Shown: positions 25,469-34,900 of the stretch, piece by piece | Numbering within the stretch: the stretch's first letter is position 1 | How the letters are laid out: each line of letters starts with the position of its first letter | Source of the DNA: Kingella negevensis | GTDB taxonomy: Bacteria; Pseudomonadota; Gammaproteobacteria; Burkholderiales; Neisseriaceae | Direction of reading: 5' to 3' | Length of the DNA: 64,000 nt | Assembly (NCBI RefSeq): GCF_030177895.1 | Contig: NZ_CP123448.1 | Coordinates: forward strand, 1,240,001-1,304,000 | Notes under the pieces: model-generated | Seen by the model: the letters and a program-made list of their open reading frames with translations, nothing else | What the model was told of the DNA's origin: nothing | The model's database searches: none | Translations under genes and position numbers: made by a program

Positions 25469-26889
25469 CTATTTCTTGTTAATAAATTTCACTGATATTC
25501 CTGCTTCTTTCAAAGCATTGACCAATGGTTTTGAAGCAGTACCTTCAAATGCCCATTCAATTTTCCAACCATCTTTTACAAGCTGCCTATCTCTTGCTAA
25601 TTCCCAGCGGATGTCTTCGGTAAGATATTGTTTACCCGTTTTAGTTCAACCGCTTTTTTGTTTGGTATATCAGCAATATCATGTCTTCTTGTATAAAGAG
25701 TGCCATTAACTCTTACCTGAACCGTTTGCTCTGTTTCGCCCCAACCAATTTCTTTATGATATGCATCTCTTCTATGATTGGCATGTTTTGCCTTGGTTAT
25801 ATTGGCATCATAGACTTTTGACCATCTCTCATAATCCCATTTACTGTTATTTGGATTTTCCTGATACTCTTTCCATCTTGCTTGTTTATGTTCAGGGGAG
25901 CCAGGCTCTAAGTGTTTTTTAGGTATGTTAGATGGCTTGGGAATATCATGAGTTTTTTTGCCTCTCTGTCTACGAAACCAATCGAACCTCCCATCGCCTG
26001 TTTCGAACCAGATGGTGGTCCACTAAAATGTGCATTAGGCGCATGGATACTGCCTTTTTTCAATAAATTTAAAGCTTTGGCTGCCCCTGTTGCTGATGCC
26101 AAACCATCAGCAGCATGAAGTGCCCACAACCCTGCTTGTGCTCCGCGCACATCTTGACCGTAAATGGATTTCAAATCATTTACAGTCAGCGAACCCCATC
26201 CAGCACCTAATGCCTTACCTGTTTCTACAAAGTGTTCTCTAACGTGCTTCTCTGCCTCCCTTGTGCAATTGTTAAAATTAGCAACACAATTCCATGTTGA
26301 TTTAACAGCAGATGCGCCAGCTGATTTTGCTGTATTAAGCGATGCTGATGCAGCATTTTCAAGATAACGCATACGCCCTTGATTAAACTTATCGTATTCT
26401 GATTTAGCATCTTCAATAACTTTTGTCCAAACTTGCGAGCTAATTGTTTTGCCCCAGTTGTAACAACGCTATTGTTTCTAGAAATTAAGTTTTTACGATA
26501 AAACCCAATATCCCCATTTGCCTCATGTGCAAAATATTCTGGACGTAAGAATTGTTTGCCTTGTGTAGTAAAAAAGGTTTGTTTTTTATTGTTCTCATTA
26601 ACGAAGGATTGGTTTTTAGCTTGTGCTAAAAATTGTTGCGCAGGTTCATCTATTACTTTTTCCAGCGTTAGCATCCAAAGCAAATCAGTTTGTCTTGCTG
26701 CTTGCTGTGCAAGGCGTTTTTCTGCTTCTTCTGGGGTTATACCTAACAATTCTGCAAATTCAGCCGTATGATTGCGTATCCAATTACGTTCATCAGGATG
26801 CAACTGGCGATTAAACCAATCCGCATTCGCCCCAGCAACCGCCGCACCCATGCTTCCACCCGTCAGCACACCAATCGCTGCGCCTCCTA
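25469..26889 (-). pseudogene. Orphan CdiA-type toxin module with REase-like C-terminus, frameshifted
   Basis: Begins at the IS5 copy with GGSMGAAVAGANADWFNRQLHP, matching the pre-toxin part of the main gene (GGNVGSAVVGANVDWHNRQLHP). The reading then breaks three times: near 26440, at an A7 run near 25955, and at an A4 run near 25640. Joined, the C-terminus holds VELKTGKQYLTEDIRWELARD, an ExK pattern like restriction-endonuclease-fold toxins, and ends KEAGISVKFINKK. The module has no secretion domain of its own. Confidence 0.75.
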
Positions 26890-27740
26890 GGGGCTAATGA
26901 CATTTTAGCTATAATTTCAACCAAATCAAAGCACAAGCTAATGACACGGTACTTTCATAATTACGTTTTAATTTATCGTACCGTGTTGCCAGCGCACGAA
27001 AATGCTTTAATCGTGCAAAAGCATTTTCTACCAAGTGCCTGATTTTATATAAATACCAATCTGTGTCCACATTAAGATGTTCTCTATTTTTCTTATATGG
27101 AATATTGGCTTTACTTTGTTTAGAATGAATTAACCGACGAAAAGTATCACTGTCAAAACCCCTATCAGCACACACGGTTTCATTATCACTTAAGTCCAAT
27201 TGTGCCAATAAATCAGGCGCAACAACAATCTCATTTACATTACCAGCTGTAATCATAAATTCAATTGGATTACCACAAGCATCAACCGCTAAATGAATTT
27301 TAGACGTATGACCTCCGATACTCTTACCGACAGCTTGATGCACAATGGATTTTTTACCCATGCCGTGTTGATGAACACGGATATGACTACCGTCCATAAA
27401 GACCCATTCCATATCGGGTGTATCTGCCAAATGTTTAAATAATTTGGTAAAAATACCGCGTTTAGACCAGCGATTGAAACTTTGGTAAAGGCTGTTTGCT
27501 TTACCAAAATAACTAGGTATATCAGCCCATTGGCAGCCTGTACGTAAGCGAAACAGGATACCTTCTACTGTTTTGCGTAAATTTTTCTTGCGATAAATGC
27601 CAAGCTGTTTCAAAATAGGCAACAGTCTTGACCATGTTTCATTTGTAAGCGTGTTTCGGGACATGGCAAAGGTTTAGGATGGTTGTATGGAAACAATATC
27701 TTAAATCCTTTGCCTCTTTTTTTGAATTGTCAATAGCCCC
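26890..27740 (-). mobile_element. IS5-family insertion sequence, copy 2
   Basis: 851 bp, reverse of copy 1, flanked by TA on both sides. It cuts the 5' part of the REase-like toxin module. What lies beyond it is an IS1 remnant, so the missing toxin part is gone. Confidence 0.9.
26909..27664 (-). CDS. IS5-family transposase
   Basis: 251 residues, the same protein as at 24068-24823, with an intact DDE triad. The inverted pair (23992-27740) could flip or delete the 2-kb toxin module between them. Confidence 0.93.
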   Translation of the reverse strand: MSRNTLTNETWSRLLPILKQLGIYRKKNLRKTVEGILFRLRTGCQWADIPSYFGKANSLYQSFNRWSKRGIFTKLFKHLADTPDMEWVFMDGSHIRVHQHGMGKKSIVHQAVGKSIGGHTSKIHLAVDACGNPIEFMITAGNVNEIVVAPDLLAQLDLSDNETVCADRGFDSDTFRRLIHSKQSKANIPYKKNREHLNVDTDWYLYKIRHLVENAFARLKHFRALATRYDKLKRNYESTVSLACALIWLKL

Positions 27741-27751
27741 TACAAATTGTC

Positions 27752-27928
27752 TATGACAATCTTTGCAAAGATAATTTTGCTTACCGTAGCTTTTTGTGCC
27801 ATTTTTGCGTATATTTATGCCTTGGCAGCAAGGATAATAAAGAGTTATTTCAGTTTTTACACATCAAAATATACTCCGTTCTTGCTGCCTTTTCATTTTC
27901 TCAGGCAGCATACTTTTCAGGACACTAC
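27752..27928 (-). mobile_element. IS1-family remnant (transposase 5' end)
   Basis: Reading on the minus strand from the end AGGACACTACC (IS1 inverted repeat), the start of an IS1-type transposase is visible: the zinc finger pieces CCQGINIRKNG and YLCKDCHR. Similar to but clearly diverged from the three full copies. The rest is deleted. 27929-28050 holds nothing recognised. Confidence 0.75.
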
Positions 27929-28050
27929 CTCTTATTTATAGAAATGGGGGCGACCTTATTTCCTCCTATTAGGTTCATTATTGGCACGCCTGATCCAATT
28001 TCTGCAATACCAATCCCCAATTATGCTTAATTCTATCAGGTGTACCAATG

Positions 28051-28470
28051 CTACATTCCAATTGAAATAAAAATTAGAATATCGTTTAAAAAGCCTATTT
28101 TTATTTTTTTGTTATCTATTTCAAAATATTCTATATCATCAAACATACCAACTTTATTGATTGTAATCTTATTTAAATTAATATAATTTAAAATTGTTAC
28201 TTTATCTATCTTTTCAAAAAAAATATTATTTAAATAATTATGAACATAATTTATGCTAAAACAAAAAACTTTATTATTGTATAAATAAATATTTAAAGCT
28301 CCATATCCCATAATTTCTATATTATTCTTCTTTTGTGGTAAATAATTTGGAGCTTCTCCAAGTAAACTAATTACTTTATCTTTATCAGAATTTATAAATA
28401 GTGTATTTTTAATTTTTCCCTCATTTAAAAATTGATAGATATCATCTATTTTTATGTTTAATATTTTCAT
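28051..28470 (-). CDS. Probable immunity protein of orphan toxin module 4
   Basis: 139 residues from the ATG at 28470, which has AGAGGT upstream. Very AT-rich and rich in Ile, Asn and Lys, unlike the core genes, which suggests transfer. Not assigned to a named immunity family. It overlaps the toxin stop by 29 bases. Confidence 0.65.
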   Translation of the reverse strand: MKILNIKIDDIYQFLNEGKIKNTLFINSDKDKVISLLGEAPNYLPQKKNNIEIMGYGALNIYLYNNKVFCFSINYVHNYLNNIFFEKIDKVTILNYINLNKITINKVGMFDDIEYFEIDNKKIKIGFLNDILIFISIGM

Positions 28471-29578
28471 TGCTTGACCTCTGTAAAGCATCTTTCAAAA
28501 ATTGGAATTCTAAAATTTTAGGATTATTAGTTTGTTTAGACATTTGTATTCCTGCCTCAGCATGTTTTATTAAAAAAGTCCTAAACCTTTCATCTTTTAA
28601 GGCTTGGTTTGCTTGTGCAATGGCTTTCGCTACTTCATTTGGATTAGAATAAGAAAAAACAGGTTTAAAAATAATTCCACCTTCATGATTAGGTAAGGCT
28701 TTTAATTCAATTTGTCCTATATTGAAATGTACTCCCTTAATCATCAAATCAGGTGCTATTTTTTGTGATGTAATAATGTTTTTAATAAAACTAGATTCAC
28801 TACCAATAGCTCCAAGTTGAGCAGCTTTTGAGCCATACATTGGACCTGTTAAAAATGTATTTATTCCTCCTTTAACTGTGGTTTTTAATCCTAATGCAGC
28901 TAATCCAAAAGCAGGAGAATCATTCAAAGCACCTGTAATAAATCTAGTAGTCCCTTGATTATAACTACTATCAGCTTCGGCAGCATACATTTGAGCAACT
29001 TGCATTAACTGCTGATGAGTTGCATTTGGATAATGTTTTCGTAACTCCACAACAACATTATTTATACCAATAGAATAAACCCATTGTTTATCCATAGTAT
29101 TTAGGTCATCGCAAGAACTAAAAGTAGTGCATTTAAATTTTGCCCAAGTTAAACGGGTATCTTGTGCTTGATTTAAGATTCTAGCCTCATCAACTACCCT
29201 TTGTTTACATATTTCATCAGTATCACATGCAAAATATGCTTTATCTACTTCAATTAACTGTTTAGCAGATAACCAGTTATTCTCCACCGCACTTTGCGTA
29301 TTCAGGCTGCCTTGCGCTGCATCTGTTGCGCTGTTGCCGACCGCTGCCCCCATAGCCGTCCCTAACAGGTTCGTAATCGCCGTTACAGTTTCTTTCTCTT
29401 CTGCCGTTAAGTCGCTTCCTTTGTCTTTGCCATATAACCATTTACTGATGTAAGGCGCAGCTGCTTCCACTCCACCTGCACTCAATGCTCCTGCAAGCGC
29501 GTTATTGTCCCCTGCTGCTGCAACGGCTGCTCCTAATACCGCATGGACAACGAGTACCCGCCCTACGCTTGCTACCAT
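28442..29578 (-). CDS. Orphan CdiA-type C-terminal toxin module with VENN motif
   Basis: 378 residues. N-terminal Gly/Ala-rich pre-toxin part, then VENNWLSAKQ, the VENN boundary of CDI proteins, near residue 98. A helical part with four Cys (FACDTDEICKQ, KFKCTTFSSCDD) follows, then a C-terminal 150-residue toxin domain I do not recognise, with GVHFNIGQIELKALPNHEGGIIFKP. No signal peptide or secretion domain. It could only act after recombination into a full cdiA gene. Codon use shifts to AT-rich after the VENN motif. Confidence 0.75.
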   Translation of the reverse strand: MVASVGRVLVVHAVLGAAVAAAGDNNALAGALSAGGVEAAAPYISKWLYGKDKGSDLTAEEKETVTAITNLLGTAMGAAVGNSATDAAQGSLNTQSAVENNWLSAKQLIEVDKAYFACDTDEICKQRVVDEARILNQAQDTRLTWAKFKCTTFSSCDDLNTMDKQWVYSIGINNVVVELRKHYPNATHQQLMQVAQMYAAEADSSYNQGTTRFITGALNDSPAFGLAALGLKTTVKGGINTFLTGPMYGSKAAQLGAIGSESSFIKNIITSQKIAPDLMIKGVHFNIGQIELKALPNHEGGIIFKPVFSYSNPNEVAKAIAQANQALKDERFRTFLIKHAEAGIQMSKQTNNPKILEFQFLKDALQRSSNENIKHKNR

Positions 29579-29696
29579 TTAACAATTCGCGTTAATTGTA
29601 CAGGCTACGCTGGCTCTATCTTTGTCAAACACGTTTTTCAGGCTGCCTGAATGTTATTGCAGTAAATGCCAAAAAAGTTGCTCACGCTACTGCTTA
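29579..29696. repeat. Segment duplicated from the main cdiA-like gene
   Basis: 29619-29660 (reverse of SLKNVFDKE codons, with a DUS) nearly repeats 33388-33430 in the main gene. It marks a recombination junction of the orphan module. It is followed by CAAC..GTTGCTCACGCTAC, also found near 31565. Confidence 0.6.
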
Positions 29697-30041
29697 TTAG
29701 CTACAAAGCGATTGTAAGTTTATTTGGATATGTGGTTTTATTCTTATGCTAAAACTACTAACATCGTTATTTTGTTTTAATTCAACATAAAGATATTCAC
29801 TTATCTCATCATTTTTTATTTTCATTTCAATAATTTGCTCTAAATAATATGAGCAAATCATTCCAATAGATGAAAAAACTTTTATGGATACATACGGCAA
29901 AGCATATCCAAAGGCAATTTCAAAATTATTGATACCGTCATTTAATTTGAAAATAACACAACTTTCATCTTCGCTAATTACTGGTTCTTTTTCAAAAAAC
30001 CACATTAACTCATCTGCGTTAAGTAACATATTTTCAGACAT
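29697..30041 (-). CDS. Probable immunity protein of orphan toxin module 3
   Basis: 114 residues, acidic, AT-rich. Family not recognised. Its ATG overlaps the stop of the toxin fragment just upstream (TAATG), the normal toxin-immunity coupling. Confidence 0.65.
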   Translation of the reverse strand: MSENMLLNADELMWFFEKEPVISEDESCVIFKLNDGINNFEIAFGYALPYVSIKVFSSIGMICSYYLEQIIEMKIKNDEISEYLYVELKQNNDVSSFSIRIKPHIQINLQSLCS

Positions 30042-30345
30042 TATTGTCCCCCTTTGGGAATTACTGTATTAAACACTCTTGTTCCATTTGGCAACACTTG
30101 ATATGTGGTTTCAAATTTTACAAACTTTCCACTTGGACTTGCAAACAACGACTCTCTAACTTCAAAATTTCCATATTGTGTAGAAAAAATTCTAACTATA
30201 TTGCTATTGTTTTGTGCAACACTTGTGAAGTGTTCAGTCAATAGATTGTGTCCATAAGCATTATTTGGCACACCAAGTCTTTGCATTGTCTGCGATAATT
30301 GAGAAGACCTCGCTGCATTGTGAGAGTTACTTGAAACATTACCAA
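30041..30345 (-). pseudogene. Orphan toxin module 3, C-terminal fragment
   Basis: About 100 residues, open from about 30345. It contains NYLFGNVSSNSHNAARSSQL, then FTSVAQNNSNIVRIFSTQYG and NFEVRESLFASPSGK, and ends VIPKGG. This is a recurrent C-terminal toxin domain of filamentous haemagglutinin/CDI proteins with no established activity known to me. There is no pre-toxin part and no good start codon, so it is a silent cassette or relic. Confidence 0.7.
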
Positions 30346-30430
30346 AGAGATAATTAAACTTGTTTGTCTTAATCTCGATAAACCCAAAATAACGACCGCA
30401 CGAGATTATTTTGAAAAGTTTATGGAAAAA

Positions 30431-30466
30431 TAAAACAGCGAAAAAGTTTTGGTTTCGCTGTTTTTG
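30431..30466 (-). terminator. Terminator after the Imm8-like gene
   Basis: AAACAGCGAAA / TTTCGCTGTTT with flanking A and T runs, just downstream of the minus-strand gene that ends at 30473. Confidence 0.82.
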
Positions 30467-30472
30467 ATTTAA

Positions 30473-30832
30473 TTAGCACTGATAATCTTCAAATTCCCAC
30501 GAAAAAAAACGAAGTAAATAAGTCAATGACTTTTCCCAAGTTTCTTTTGAACATTCTTTAAGAATTTTCTCAATTTCCGATTTAATAACAGAATGATTAA
30601 ATTCATTCATAATCATCATACCCACTCCCCATTTAACCCTTTGATTTTGGAAACAATTATGCAAAATCCATTTAGGAGAGCATATGCGAACAGAAAATAT
30701 ATCTGCAGCATCACTATCATCAGTTCCTATGTCTAAATCAATTCCCACACAAAAATTGTCTTTGATTTCGGGAACGAAATCTTCAAAGGCACAATCGTAA
30801 AGATTGATGGCTTTCAATTCTAGGTTAATCAT
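30473..30832 (-). CDS. Imm8-like immunity protein
   Basis: 119 residues. The pattern ADIFSVRICSPKWILHN, with an acidic N-terminal half and W near the C-terminus, fits the Imm8 family found beside polymorphic toxins. Overlaps the toxin stop by 4 bases (ATGA type). Intact and probably expressed with, or independently of, its toxin module. Confidence 0.72.
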   Translation of the reverse strand: MINLELKAINLYDCAFEDFVPEIKDNFCVGIDLDIGTDDSDAADIFSVRICSPKWILHNCFQNQRVKWGVGMMIMNEFNHSVIKSEIEKILKECSKETWEKSLTYLLRFFSWEFEDYQC

Positions 30833-31338
30833 TTTATATTCAAATGTCCATTAGTTAGTGTTGTTCTTGTATTTGGGTCTCGAATAACAAAATTCGCTTG
30901 CGTTCCTGTTGGATTAAGATGTGTTGGAGTGTTTTTTTTGGTAGTAGGCGGTCGGTATAAACGAGTTCCGTCAGCACTTATCAAACAACCCTTGCACGAA
31001 GGATTATTGACCAATCGTGCTCCATCTCCAACCCAAATTCTTCCAAGCCTTTCAGCTTCAGAATGACTTGCAGAACCAATACCAAAATTAATTTCTCCTT
31101 TTCCATTTGGTTGCATATTTTTCCAATCATTAACAGCACTATTTAATCGACTGTCTTGTTTGGCAATATTATCCCAATTTTGCTGAACTAAATCAGATTT
31201 TAGTTTAGGATAAGTCGCTATATTCGCCGTTCCATTTGAAGTTACTGGTGTTGTAACTTGCACTGTTTTTTCTGTTGTTGCTTTATTCCCACTTTTCACC
31301 CCACGCCCAGCGGTAACCGCAGCGACACCAAGTGTCAT
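30829..31338 (-). CDS. Orphan toxin module 2 (Ntox17-like C-terminus)
   Basis: About 169 residues. It starts with the same MTLGVAAVTAGR as the main gene just before its own toxin. The C-terminus GTRLYRPPTTKK..QANFVIRD..NGHLNIK resembles the Ntox17 group as I recall it. SCKGC may bind metal. No secretion domain. Homology with the main gene continues upstream of the first Met to about 31385, showing a recombination edge and not a true gene start. Confidence 0.7.
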   Translation of the reverse strand: MTLGVAAVTAGRGVKSGNKATTEKTVQVTTPVTSNGTANIATYPKLKSDLVQQNWDNIAKQDSRLNSAVNDWKNMQPNGKGEINFGIGSASHSEAERLGRIWVGDGARLVNNPSCKGCLISADGTRLYRPPTTKKNTPTHLNPTGTQANFVIRDPNTRTTLTNGHLNIK

Positions 31339-31556
31339 TGTATTTTCTAGAGCATTCCCATATTCAGGATGTGTATAACCTAACTTTAGAGTCCACTTGG
31401 ATAGGCATTAAAAGACTGAATATACAGTATTTATTGGCTTCCTGTGAGCTCATTTTAATCATTGGGTCATTGATACAAAATTATGTTTATATCAAAAATA
31501 GGAAAGATATTGATGATTGATGAGCAGCCTGAAAAAGAGGTTAAGGGTTGTGGTTG

Positions 31557-31588
31557 TGTAGCGTGGGCAACAAGTTGCGCACGCTACG
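31557..31588. repeat. Hairpin GTAGCGTG..CACGCTAC
   Basis: GTAGCGTGGGCAAC AA GTTGCGCACGCTAC, a near-perfect palindrome directly downstream of the immunity gene at 31590. No T run, so it is not a clear terminator. A part of it recurs near 29673. Confidence 0.6.
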
Positions 31589-31589
31589 C

Positions 31590-31961
31590 TCACTGCCAAG
31601 AAACAATTTTACCGTTTTTAATTTTCGGTAAATCATCTTGTAACTCACAAAAACCAAAACATTTTTGTGTGAATTTCGTCCTGAATTCTGTTAATTTATC
31701 AATGAACTCTTGTTCATTTTCCTTTGTTTGAAACGAAAATTCATCTTGTAACTTTTCATAATCGAAATTACCTATTTCATCACAATATAATTTATCAAAT
31801 TCATCTGCTAGCCAAATGCACAATTCTTTCAGATGATTGTCTGATAAAATTTCTCGTGGTAATAATTTTTCACACCAATCGTTTTCAATAATTTCATCAT
31901 TTTCGTCATAGAACCATACTGGGAAACAGTGAAATTCAAGTAACAATCTTATTTTTTTCAT
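31590..31961 (-). CDS. Probable immunity protein of the main CdiA-like toxin
   Basis: 123 residues, strongly acidic (many Asp/Glu: WFYDENDEIIENDW, DEFDKLYCDEIG), no signal peptide. Overlaps the end of the cdiA-like gene by 4 bases (ATGA). Family name not recognised. Position and acidity support an immunity role. Confidence 0.7.
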   Translation of the reverse strand: MKKIRLLLEFHCFPVWFYDENDEIIENDWCEKLLPREILSDNHLKELCIWLADEFDKLYCDEIGNFDYEKLQDEFSFQTKENEQEFIDKLTEFRTKFTQKCFGFCELQDDLPKIKNGKIVSWQ

Positions 31962-34900
31962 TTAACTACTCCTTTTGGATTAGCACCAACAATAAACCCA
32001 TTATTGCCTATATCAATAGCCACACGGTGTTTTGTGCCGTTATAGGTGAATTCATATATAGGTCTTGTGCGTTGCATACCTACAATTTGTCCATTTTTAA
32101 CTGCAGTCATTAAATAATTAGGAATTTCAGATTCAGATATTCCCTTTTTCAAAAATTCCTGTCTGTGCCTTTCTATAATATGGTTTAGTCCAGCCCTTGA
32201 ATTTCCTGTTTCTAACCAAACAATTTTCCCGTCTGTTGTTTTAGTAATAGCAACTACATTATTCGGATTAAACTTGATACCATTAGCTGTTAACTCTTCA
32301 ACAAGTTTAGTTTGTTGTATATTTCTCACTCTTACTTGTGTTCCAGCACGCCCAGCGGTAACCGCTGCGACACCAAGTGTCATTGTATTTTCTAGAGCAT
32401 TCCCATATTCAGGATGTGTATAACCTATACGCCCCATGTGTACATAAGCCCATGAATTTGGATCTATCTCTCCAGTAGCTAAATTCACAGTTGATTCAAC
32501 TGCATTTATACCGCTATTTAATGCAGCCTTACCAATATCTACAACAACTCCAACTTTATAATCCCTTAATTGAGTAGGCGTTTTCCCAAAATAATTGTAT
32601 TGATTGGCTAAATTGAAATCACGAACATAATTTTGAATGTATTGTTTGTTGTAGTTCGGATTAGTGTAATGTTGATCTTGCTTGGGTAAATTGTTTGCTC
32701 CTAAAATTGAAATAATGGCGTCATCAGTACGGAAATTATCCGCTTTAGCTGTTGCGTAATCTACGGTTCGTTGCATATGCCGAATAATTCGCCCAAGTGC
32801 TTCTTCTCTTGAAATTTTCAGACGGGAAGCCACTATATCTGCATATTGTTCTGCTAATTTATATTCACTCGGATGCAACTGCCGATTATGCCAATCTACA
32901 TTTGCACCCACCACAGCAGAACCAACATTACCGCCCACTACATAACCTATCGCTGCGCCTCCAACTGTGTTTAATACCCCTCCTCCTACTATACCAAGTT
33001 TTTCTTCGGCTTCATTTAAATAGGGAGCAGCCAATGATGTTGTGCCGCCAGCCAATGCACCACTTGCATTACCTGTCATCAGCCCACCAACGCCTGATTG
33101 CAACAAAGCTCGTCCTATGCCGCCTTCTTTCCATGTTTCATAAGCGGTTTTATTGGCAGTTAAATATTCATCTGCTTGTTGGATAATTTGTACAAGTTTT
33201 GTGCGTTCAGCTTTATCACTTGTTTGAGCAAGTGTTCTTTCTGCATCTGCTTTAATGAGTGCAATGGTTTCATATTCTGAAACATTGCCTAATTTTTCAG
33301 ATGCATTTGCAACAAGATTAGGCGCAACTGTACCAAATTCTTTTGTTACTTGAACCTGTAAATCCAGCTCGCTTTGCACTGCTTCTTTATCAAACACGTT
33401 CTTCAGGCTGCCTGAATGTTGTTGCGTGGTTTCGCTGGTTGTGTTTGTGTATATGTCGGCTTTGGTCTCCTGTGCCGTTTTGCCCGTCAGTTGGATTTGT
33501 TTGTCTTCATCTGTAATGCGGATATTTTGGGTGTTGATGCCGCTTTTTGTGATGCTGCTTTGACTGTCGCTGTCATTGCCATAACCAATAGATGAACTTG
33601 TACCGTTTTTATCGGCTACGGTTTTTAAGTGACTTTCTTGCGGATGGTTTTGTTCTCCTTGCCCCAGTGTTTTACCGCTTATGGACGCACTTGCGCCAAT
33701 GCCGAAACTTTCGCCTTCGTATCGGCTGTGGTTTTTGATGTCGCTTGTCGTCAGTGTCCCTGTGATGAATCGGTTTTTGCCTTGTGCTTCTGCGCTTTGG
33801 GCGGAGGTAATGATGCCGCCTGTTAGCTGGGTATGCCCGCCTACTTGGACATCAAAGCCGTCTTCGCCTGCAAACAGTCCGCTTTGTTCGCTGACGCTGC
33901 GGTGTTCGGCGTTGATTTTGCTTTGGCTGTAATCGCCTGATGCGGATGCGCCATAGCCTACGGTTACTTGCCCTTTGATATTCTGTTGGCGGCTGTGGTA
34001 GTCGGCGGTGTCTTGTAGGCTTTCTATGTTGAGATTGGCAGCGCGTACGGTGATGCCTTTGCCTGTTACTTGTGCGCCTTTGATGTTGGTATCTCCACCG
34101 CTCATAATGACGGTAGGACTGCCTGCACTGCCGACATGGCTGTGGCGGTAGGTGGTTTGCTCACCATCGGTATAGCCTTTGCCTTTATTGCCGCCTGCGG
34201 TAAAGCCGAATGAGGGTGAGCCGCCGTTAAAGTTCACACTCACCCCTGCATTCCAGCCTTTGCTCGTGTTGCGGCTATGCTCGGAGTGGGTGTTTTGGGC
34301 AGTTTGTAGATTGATTGCGCCATCGGCGTAAAGGGCGGTACCGCCCTTACCGATGACATCAGAACCTGTGATGTTGATTTGAGAGTCTTTGCCTTGACCT
34401 GTCGCACTCAATACAGCAGGACCTACGCCTGATAGGATTTGGCTGGCTTGGCTTTCTGTATGGTAGCTGTTGCGGGTTTGGCGGTTTTTCTGCTCTCCAT
34501 AGGTGATAGAAACACCGACGGTGGTTGGGCTGGTTTCGCCACTTTGGATTTTGTTGGCAGCCTGACCTGTTTGAAAGGCTTGCATGGCAGTATTGGCGGC
34601 TGCCATAGCATTAACGCGGGCATTTTTGCTTTGCCCCACTTGTTTGGCATTTTTGGCGGTATCAATCGCTTGTTGCGCTAAATTGGTAATCGGTGTGCTC
34701 AGCGCAATGGTGAGCCCTTTTTGTTGATGAACGTATTCACTCTCGCCGATTTGGATGTTTTTGGCATCGGCGATGTTGATTTTGGCGGCATCAACGGTAA
34801 TGCGCCCTTTGGGCGTAGAAACGGTGCTGCCGATTTGGCTGTACTGATTGCCTGCGGTAATAAGCGCATCACCATTCAGGCTGCCTGCTGTACTACCAAC

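Noticed and set aside
27929..28050. Small gene between the IS1 remnant and the immunity gene
   Set aside because: Only short frames with early stops on both strands, no ribosome site and no recognisable peptide.
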